A DNA stretch of 64,000 nucleotides, from assembly GCF_024323335.1 (NCBI RefSeq), contig NC_066581.1, positions 349,064,409-349,128,408 of the forward strand. Direction: 5' to 3'. Of this stretch, positions 45,601 through 52,569 are shown in pieces (position 1 is the stretch's first letter; every line of letters begins with the position of its first letter). Made by a program: the position numbers and the translations under genes. A model generated the notes under the pieces. It was given only the letters and a program-made list of their open reading frames with translations, was not told the DNA's origin and did no database searches. The stretch is from Lathyrus oleraceus (taxonomy: Eukaryota; Streptophyta; Magnoliopsida; Fabales; Fabaceae).

Positions 45601-46319
45601 TTTCAATTCAACAAATGTTTTGCATGTTTTAAATTGATAAAATGTCATTGTTTTAAACAAATAAACTTTTCAAAAAAAAAAAAATATATATATATATATA
45701 TTATTTTTAAACAAAGTGAACATTCACAATATTGAAAGGATACTCAAGAATATCTCAGTGCTCTCCCGAGGGTGGCATGATTTTCAACAGGTAAGACATT
45801 TGTTCATATTCCTGGTTTGGTGGTATCTTCTTTCTTCAGATCTTTGTTGGGGTTGTTCCTCAAACAAAGTTGTTGGTGGGGTTGTTCCCCAGTATAGTCG
45901 CAAGTAGAGTGTTGTTGAAGACTTCGTTCTCTCCAGCAGCAGTTGTCCCCAGCATGGGTGTTTCCTTTAGAAGTTTCGGTGGTTGATGGTTTGTCATCTT
46001 GGTGCCCCGTCGCTTTCTCCAGTGGGTCGTATGCCCCAGACTTTATTTGTCTCCTCAGCACAGTCATGAGTAGAGCTGTTTATTTGATATCCCCATCGGA
46101 TTTGCGAGCAGAGTTGTTATCACTCTTCCCAGTGCAGTCGCCAGCGGAGTTGTCTGTTTCCTCAGCACGATCGCTTTCTTTTTGAAGACTCGGTAAGTCA
46201 GCGGTTTGATACCCGGTACTTTACCTTTTCCCCGGCGAAGTCGTCTGCGGAATTGTTGCTATCTCTCCATCAGAGTTTTTCTCTTCAGCAGAGCAGGATT
46301 TATTTTCCTACTCAGTGGA
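42618..46319 (+). mobile_element. Second, truncated internal region of Ogre E
   Basis: This is a near-identical copy of 29421-33129: primer site at 42624-42641, twin hairpins, gag/protease remnant (43810-44208), intron, poly(A) runs, integrase tail (44795-45133) and post-pol hairpins. By eye it differs by about half a dozen substitutions plus changes in the A and AT runs. It stops at 46319, where Cyc-1 integrase begins; the tandem array, polypurine tract and third LTR are missing. Confidence 0.92.
44795..45133 (+). pseudogene. pol: Integrase C-terminal fragment, second Ogre E copy
   Basis: The translation is identical to the 112-residue fragment at 31598-31936. The catalytic core is lacking. 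Confidence 0.9.
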
Positions 46320-47640
46320 CGAGTTTATAGATGAAATAATCCTCGCGGTGGTGGGTGTTCCTTGGTTTGCTGACTACGCAAACTACCTGGTGGGTAGTAT
46401 AATTCCTGATGACTTTGATTATAACAAAAAGAAAAAGTTTCTTCATGATTGCAGGTTTTATTTGTGGGACGAACCATTCTTGTATAAGAAAGGGGTAGAC
46501 GGACTAATTCGTCGATGTGTCCCTGAAGAAGAACAAAATAAGGTCTTAAAGGCATGTCATGACTCAGATTATGGGGGACACTTTAGTGGAGACAGGACAG
46601 CCGCAAAAGTCCTCCAATTAGGGTTGTACTGGCCCACGTTGTTTAAGAATGCCCAAGTGGTTGTGAAGGAATGTGACAGATGCCAACGGACAGGAAATAT
46701 TTCTAGGAGGAATCAGATGCCTCAAAAGGGCCTGCTTGAAGTGGAATTATTTTATGTTTGAGGGATAGACTTTATGGGGCCATTTCCACCCTCATTTGGA
46801 AAAAATTATATTCTGGTGGCTGTGGACTATGTCTCCAAATGGGTGGAAGCCGTATCCCTCCCTTCTAATGACACGAGAGCAGTGGTAAACTTCCTTAAAC
46901 AAAATATCTTCTCAAGGTTTGGTGTGCCTAGAGCACTTATCAGTGATGAAGGAACACATTTCTTGAATAAGCTCATGGAGAACTTATTGAAGAAATATAA
47001 TGTGAAGCACAAGATTGCCACACCATATCATCCCCAAACGAGTGGGCAAGTTGAAGTGTCTAATCGGCAAATTAAAAAGATTTTGGAAAAGACGGTGAGT
47101 GCTTCACGAAAAGATTGGGCAATCAAATTGGATGACGCGTTATGGGCGTACCGAACCGCTTTCAAAACACCAATTGGCATGTCTCCGTATCAGCTGATTT
47201 ATGGTAAGGCTTGTCATCTTCCTCTGGAATTAGAGCACAAAGCCTTTTGGGCATCCAAGTTCTTAAATTGTGATCTTGCAAAAGCCGGTGAATCCCGAAT
47301 TCTTCAACTTCACGAGTTAGAAGAATTTCGTAATCAGGCATATGAGAATGCAAAAATGTACAAGGAGCAAACACGGAAGTGGCATGATCAGAGAATCATC
47401 AGGAAAGATTTCTGGGAAGGACAACTGGTATTGTTGTTCAATTCGAGGCTCAAGTTGTTTCCTGGGAAATTAAAGTCAAGATGGTCCGGGCCATTTGTCG
47501 TGCATAAGGTTTTTCCTCACGGAGCAATCGAGATTAAGAACCAAAACAATGGAGATATATTCAAGGTGAATGGCCAGAGGCTGAAGCCCTATTACAGAGG
47601 CCAACAACCTGGATTGATTAACCATATACGCCTTGCCTAA
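46320..47640 (+). pseudogene. pol: Cyc-1 pol part 2: integrase
   Basis: The reading frame emerges from the Ogre E junction in the segment just before the integrase zinc finger. HHCC finger: H-x6-H (C-H-D-S-D-Y-G-G-H) and C-D-R-C. The catalytic core has D in G-I-D-F-M-G-P-F, D in S-D-E-G-T-H-F and E in G-Q-V-E-V-S-N-R, with 35 residues between the last two. A basic C-terminal domain ends N-G-Q-R-L-K-P-Y-Y, normal for Athila integrase. One in-frame TGA lies at 46759-46761, just before the first catalytic Asp and probably from a TGG codon. Otherwise the domain is open to its stop at 47640. Integrase inserts the cDNA into host chromatin. Confidence 0.9.
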
Positions 47641-47653
47641 TGAGGTGGGCAAC

Positions 47654-47700
47654 TGTCGAGCCATGCGACGTTAAACGAAGCGCTTCGTGGGAGGCAACCT
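47654..47700 (+). repeat. Conserved post-pol hairpins of Cyc-1
   Basis: Fourteen bases after the integrase stop is GTCGAGCCATGCGAC, whose ends pair. It is followed by the perfect 14-bp palindrome ACGAAGCGCTTCGT (47675-47688) and GGGAGGCAAC. The same block, with one mismatch in the palindrome, occurs in the diverged Cyc-2 (345-395, minus strand). Confidence 0.85.
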
Positions 47701-47877
47701 ACGTGTTCGATTGTTAACTTATTTTGTTTTTGTTTCTTTCTTTTCTTTTCTGTATGGGTATGAAACGTTGTTGCAGGTAAGGAGTAGACTTGGAGAGTAT
47801 AGTCATAATCACTTCTCAGCAAAAGGATGCCAGACCAAAGAAGCATTGCCGAATTCAAAAATTGAGGAAAACAGGGC

Positions 47878-48078
47878 ATCCACACGGCCACCCGTGTGCT
47901 GACACACGGCCGTGTTAATCTAAACAGTGGATTAACACGGGCGCCCGTGTGGTGACACACGACCGTGTTAATCTAAACAGTGTATTAACACGGGCTCCCG
48001 TGTGGTGTCACACGGCCGTGTTAATCTAAACAGTGGATTAACACGGGCGCCCGTGTGCAAGAACACGGCCGTGTTGTT
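47878..48078 (+). repeat. 53-bp tandem array of palindromic CACGGG units
   Basis: Units beginning ATTAACACGGG start at 47931, 47984 and 48037, exactly 53 bp apart, with a partial unit before them. Each holds a CACGGGCNCCCGTG palindrome and a CACGGCCGTG-type palindrome. The same unit and spacing occur in the Cyc-1 LTRs (19147 and 19200). Confidence 0.92.
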
Positions 48079-48385
48079 TGTAACGGGTAAATTTTTCAAA
48101 TTTTGTGATTTTGGGTATTTTCAATATTAGGCCCCACTTGCTATTATATCTCTTCCCCACCACCCATTCTCACTTTTTCTGATTTTGGAAACCTCTCTCT
48201 CCCTCTTCCTCCATTGTTAACCTAGCCTCCATCAAATTAAGCTTCACTTTTCTCATAGCTCCACTCACTTTAACCTCATCTCACCTTCACAAAAATTGTT
48301 CCTCTTACCGTCCTCTACACAGTGACGGTTGCAATTTTCACTAACCTATTCTTTGGATTTTGAAAATTTTTTATCAGGTACCATT
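48079..48385 (+). other. Leader of the Cyc-1 env-position ORF
   Basis: Pyrimidine-rich, CT-repeat-like non-coding DNA ending in TTTTTTATCAG (48367-48377). This is a good splice-acceptor candidate 8 bases upstream of the ATG at 48386. Confidence 0.6.
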
Positions 48386-49498
48386 ATGCCCCCAAAGCGT
48401 GCAAGCAAGGAGAAGGAGGTAGCCACGTCTTCTCGACCAAAGCAACGGGTTAGATGCTCTACAAACCCTCATGGCATTTTGTTTGACCAACCGGATCATC
48501 AAGAGAGGTATGTGATTCTAGCTAAACGTAAGCTTATTCCAACCCGATATATGTGTGATGCTACCCTGGATGAGTTAGGTTTGAAAGAAGAGGTGCACCG
48601 CATGTTCCACAACATCGGTATGTTGGAATACATGCAACTCGAAGCACCGACCTTCGCTCGGATCACCCTTGAATTCTTTAGTACGGTTGAGTTCAAGATG
48701 AGGAGAAGGTGGACAGGTTCAGAGATGGAATTTTATGGGCAAATTACTTTCCGCTTGTTTGATGAAGATCATGAATTATCTGTTGAGGAACTTGGGAGTA
48801 TTCTGAGACTCCCGGTATCTGGACCCGGAACCCTTCCGGACACTTTTTCTGCTATTGATTTCTGGCAAGCTATTACAGGTAAAACTGGATATAACCCTAG
48901 CTCGGGAAAAGCTTCTGGAATTCATAACCCGTGCTTCAGGTATGCACAAAAAGAGTTAACATACACCTTGTTCGGACGGGGTGATAGTATTGGGGTTGCG
49001 GCTAAGAGAGAATTATTTTTTCTGTATTGCATGGCCCACAATGAGCGAATCAATGCAGCGGCTTTCGCCGCCAATCATCTGAAACAGGTTGGCCATGCAA
49101 CTACTGGGGATATTTCTGTAGGTGGTATGATCACGCAGATTGCGGGCCACTTCGGGTATGATCAACTCTTGATGGAAGAGACTGCAGTAATGGGCAAGAC
49201 TAAGATTGACATGCACACGCTAGTCAATCAACAAATGATTGCCATCAGGCCGACTCATTACGCTCTGATGATTCACAATATGGAAGTGCTCGCACTACCA
49301 GCACCTGGGTCCACTAGAATTGCCAATGCTGCTAACTGGTTGTACACAGGTTCAGCCCAAGCTGTAGGGGAAGATGCGCAGTTTGACCATGACCTTTTAG
49401 GTGAGGACATGGAAGAAGATGAGACGCCAGCTACCCACGGTATGCCACCCCCACATGATTCAAGCCTACATGGTGAAGGCTCTTCTCTTATGTCTTAG
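48386..49498 (+). CDS. Athila-type protein encoded downstream of pol (env position)
   Basis: The ATG at 48386 opens 370 codons. The protein begins with a basic M-P-P-K-R-A-S stretch. It resembles the large protein commonly encoded after pol, or in degenerate copies, of Athila-type elements, with an I-T-F-R-L-F-D-E-D-H-E-L-S-V-E-E-L segment and L-P-V-S-G-P-G. It occupies the env position of envelope-class plant retroelements, but I see no signal peptide, transmembrane segment or glycoprotein-like pattern, so an envelope role is not supported. The stop TAG (49496-49498) looks premature: the same frame continues open for 62 codons to TGA at 49685-49687, in proline/glutamine-rich text. An alternative in-frame start at 48329 lies upstream of the acceptor and is less likely. 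Confidence 0.72.
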   Translation: MPPKRASKEKEVATSSRPKQRVRCSTNPHGILFDQPDHQERYVILAKRKLIPTRYMCDATLDELGLKEEVHRMFHNIGMLEYMQLEAPTFARITLEFFSTVEFKMRRRWTGSEMEFYGQITFRLFDEDHELSVEELGSILRLPVSGPGTLPDTFSAIDFWQAITGKTGYNPSSGKASGIHNPCFRYAQKELTYTLFGRGDSIGVAAKRELFFLYCMAHNERINAAAFAANHLKQVGHATTGDISVGGMITQIAGHFGYDQLLMEETAVMGKTKIDMHTLVNQQMIAIRPTHYALMIHNMEVLALPAPGSTRIANAANWLYTGSAQAVGEDAQFDHDLLGEDMEEDETPATHGMPPPHDSSLHGEGSSLMS

Positions 49499-49687
49499 GA
49501 CCAGTGGGGTTGGATCCAGACGGAGATGGGAACTCTCCGCATCGAGCAAACCAGACAAGGTGCGGAATTAGATAGACAGAGTGTGGAACTGTTCCGGCAA
49601 GGGACAGTCATGGATGACATGCAGGCCATGATGCAATGTCTGATGTTGCATTTCCCGCACGATCCCCCGCCTCCTCCGCAACAGTGA

Positions 49688-51090
49688 TCACTGTAAGTCC
49701 CCTTCGTGTTTGAATTTAAACATTGAGGTCAATGTTTAGTTCAAGTGTGGGGGGGTTTTTCTCCTTTCATGTTTTATATGTTTTATTTTCTTTCAATCTG
49801 TTTTGTTTTTGTTATGTTATCATTATATTAGTATGTTTGTTTGTTTGTTTGCTGTTCTTTTGGACCTATTGTGTGTACAGAGTGATGAGAAACGGTTGGA
49901 CGAGCCCGGGATCAATGATAATGGATGAATGACACCCCTCAAACTTAGGCTGATAAGGCACCCCGGAAGTTGATGCAACCTTGAGAAAAGAAGTCGAACA
50001 CAATTTGGGGACACCGGACCAAGAGAGCGGTATGGAAAGACCAAGTCAGAAAAGAACCACATAACACGAGGAGACTTCAGAGCTTGCAAGCTAACCAACA
50101 TGGTGAGATCACAAAAATCCAAACACGAAATATCAACATGAGAGTTCATCTAGGTATGACTTTATCACTCTGATTTTGCGTATGTCCTATTGACACGTCA
50201 CAGTATGACAACACACACTGAGGCAAGTTGTTTGTTTAGCCAGGGCCTTTCTAACCATCCCTATCTGTATGTTTCCCTTCGTAAACCCCGTTGAGCCTTA
50301 GCCATTTTATTCATCGTAAACCCCATGTTAACTTTTAAGCATTATTTATCATAAACCCCCTGTTCAGTTTTAATCATTCATTTTTTTTCATAACTCGGTA
50401 TGATTGTGTGAATTGCAAAATGTGTAAGAAAACTAAGTTTGGGGTGGAAATCTTGAAAGAGAAGCAAGTGCATAATAAGAGATCATACAAAAAGAAAAAT
50501 AGTATGTATTTTCTTTAAAAGAAAAAAAAGAGAAAAAAAGAGAAAAGAAAAATAAAAAAGAAAAATGCACTTGCCGAGACTTAAGACTCTAACACATATG
50601 AAATGCTCGGAAAATTTGAGTAGGAAAAGAGTCAAAAGAGTGAAATTAACCCCCAGAGTATACGTGATGCACGAGAAAAAAGAGAAATAAAAATCACACA
50701 ACATGACTACCGAGTTCAAAACCCTTTGTTATCCAATTTTTTGTTTATCCCACCGTACCCAAGCCCCGTTACAACCTAAAAAGACCTCAAAAAGTGTGTG
50801 GAATCTGCTGTGGTAGTGACATTAGAATGTATTCAAAGTTAAGAGTTTGGTATTGCATACTGTGCTGTGAGTGTACACACCTAACCCTGAGAGATATTGT
50901 GAGTGTGTGAAAAGCTTGCAGGTGAAGAGGTTTCTGATGTGGAAATGTGGTAAACTGCCTGAATCGGAGAGACCTGAAACTCGATTGGAAAGGAAGAACA
51001 CAAATGGTGAAAGACTAGGTTGCATTGTGGAAAATGAATTCGGGGGTGACCTTTGTTTCGACTCAATACATCACTTGAGGACAAGCAATG
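49688..51090 (+). other. 3' untranslated region of Cyc-1
   Basis: Non-coding. It holds polypurine-like motifs at 49743-49756 (AAGTGTGGGGGGG) and 50430-50443 (TAAGTTTGGGGTGG). It also has three diverged units around GTAAACCCC/CATAAACCCC at about 50280-50392, and an A/G-only stretch at 50505-50565. The ORFs of up to 108 residues here have no domain. Confidence 0.7.
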
Positions 51091-51107
51091 AGACAAGTTT
51101 GGGGCTG
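51091..51107 (+). promoter_or_regulatory. Polypurine tract of Cyc-1
   Basis: AGACAAGTTTGGGGCTG directly precedes the 3' LTR start TGATCGG at 51108, the normal plus-strand priming site. Confidence 0.75.
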
Positions 51108-52564
51108 TGATCGGTCACCATTTCCATTGAATACTCGTCGTTAATCCGACATATTTTCATCACTTTGGTAAGATTTATGTTTGTTTTTAGTTGCTTCGGA
51201 GTCATTTATCATGTTTTATTGGTTTGGTATCGCATTGCATTCGATTACAAGTTTATGTCAAAAAGATCTCGTTTATGCTTCGTTTGGTAGTGTCATTGTT
51301 ACAGGCCATTGCACAGATTTAAAAGCAAGAATGGTGAAGTTATGGACACTCTGAAAGGAAAAAATATGAAGAAACAGCAGGTCAACACGGGCACCCGTGT
51401 GCCACAACACTGCCCGTGTTGTTGATCAGGCAGAGCAAAAGAGGAGAAGAAAAACAGAGATCAACACGGGCACCCGTGTGTCACCACACGGCCGTGTTGA
51501 TTAAAACAGTGCATTAACACGGGCACCCGTGTGGGGGAACACGGCCCGTGTTGTTGCCTCTGTAGCTTGTGCTGAAAATAATTAATTATGGAGAACAACA
51601 CGGCCACCCGTGTGGTGACACACGGTCGTGTTGATTGGATGCAGCTTGGAAAACCTAATTTTTGCTTTGTGAACCGATTCTGCTCATTAAGGGTAGTTTG
51701 AACCTTTTTCTTGGAAGAGATGCATCTGAAGCTATAAGAAGGCTTGGAAGAGAAAGAAGAAGGCACCTTTTGACAGACGAAAGAAAACATTACAGTGGAG
51801 AAGATAGCGAATACGAAGGATTTGAAGACGGCGAGATTCAAGGGCATCAACCATTGAAGATCAAACTCTCCTGATTCTTTGTAATGTCTAATCTTTACAT
51901 TATGAGTTCTTTAAGTACTATGAGAGGCTAAACCCCCTGATGCTAGGGGGGTGGTCCTGATGTTATCGCATGCTATGAATTTGAACCAATGATTTCTTGA
52001 TTACTATGTTACGTATTTCAATTCAATTGTGTGATGTTATTATGCTTTTGTAAAAGACAAATACAAATTGATCTATGACTTCCAATAACAGGATTGTGAT
52101 TGTTAGGGTTTTCACACAATTGGGTTTATGAATGCATCATCTAGGACTAGTAACTTTCGTAAATCACCGTAAACCTTGATATTTTGTATAATTAAAACCA
52201 ATGATTAATTGAATGGACATTTGAGTAAGAATTGGTAGTTTAATAGTTTCTTCCTTAAGGACTTAAGTAAGAACATTCTGAGGTTAGGTGATTGAATGTT
52301 TCATATGTATTAAGGAAATCGTGACTGAATTCATAACCGGTTAACTCAACCGCTCACCCTAGCATCTTTTATCTTAATCAATTATTTTTACTCCTTGTGT
52401 GTTTACTATTATAAATTCCCAAACAACCCAACCATTATCTTTTTGTTCTGATAGAATCAAATTAAAATAAGTATTTCCTACACAATCCTTGAGATCGATA
52501 CTTGGAAATAAAACGCCTTATTACTACATCGGTAAAAATAGTACACTTGCTACTTTTCCGATCA
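51108..52564 (+). mobile_element. 3' LTR of Cyc-1
   Basis: 1,457 bp with the same ends as the 5' LTR. It is longer by 33 bp at 51711-51753, where TTGGAAGAGA occurs twice; the 5' LTR has it once, consistent with a deletion between short repeats there. About 30 other differences are visible. Confidence 0.92.
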
Positions 52565-52569
52565 GTTTC
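52565..52569. repeat. Target-site duplication of Cyc-1, right copy (GTTTC)
   Basis: Same as 18785-18789 and abuts the LTR end CCGATCA. Confidence 0.85.

Larger units (their letters stand above)
23771..46319 (+). mobile_element. E: deletion-derived Ogre in tandem form (LTR-internal-LTR-partial internal)
   Basis: Two same-length LTRs (5,650 bp each; 23771-29420 and 36968-42617) flank an internal region of 7.5 kb. The second LTR is followed by its own primer site and a near-identical copy of the first 3.7 kb of that internal region, which ends at 46319. The internal region keeps the leader, the gag start, the protease end, the protease-RT intron, the integrase C-terminus and a long 3' region, but lacks ORF1, most of gag-protease, RT, both RNases H and most of integrase. 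It could only have moved with proteins from another Ogre. There is no right-hand LTR end and no target duplication to pair with GGATA (23766-23770). Confidence 0.9.
18790..52564 (+). mobile_element. Cyc-1: Athila/Cyclops-like retrotransposon, interrupted by Ogre E
   Basis: Both LTRs are present (18790-20212 and 51108-52564), flanked by GTTTC on each side. In order it holds a tRNA-Asp primer site, gag, protease, RT, the Ogre E insertion, integrase, a post-pol hairpin, a palindromic repeat array, an env-position ORF, a 3' region and a polypurine tract. Without E it is about 11.2 kb, near the size expected for Athila-type elements, although RNase H is missing at the E junction. By eye the LTRs differ at about 30 positions plus one 33-bp indel. 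Every coding region has at least one stop or frameshift, so it is not autonomous. Confidence 0.92.

Noticed and set aside
47878..48078. Regular short repeats considered as a CRISPR array
   Set aside because: Units are fully tandem without unique spacers, the context is a plant retrotransposon, and no cas genes are present.
48329..49498. 389-codon ORF considered as a host gene
   Set aside because: It sits between integrase and the 3' LTR of Cyc-1, resembles Athila-lineage proteins, and its better start is 48386. It is part of the retrotransposon.
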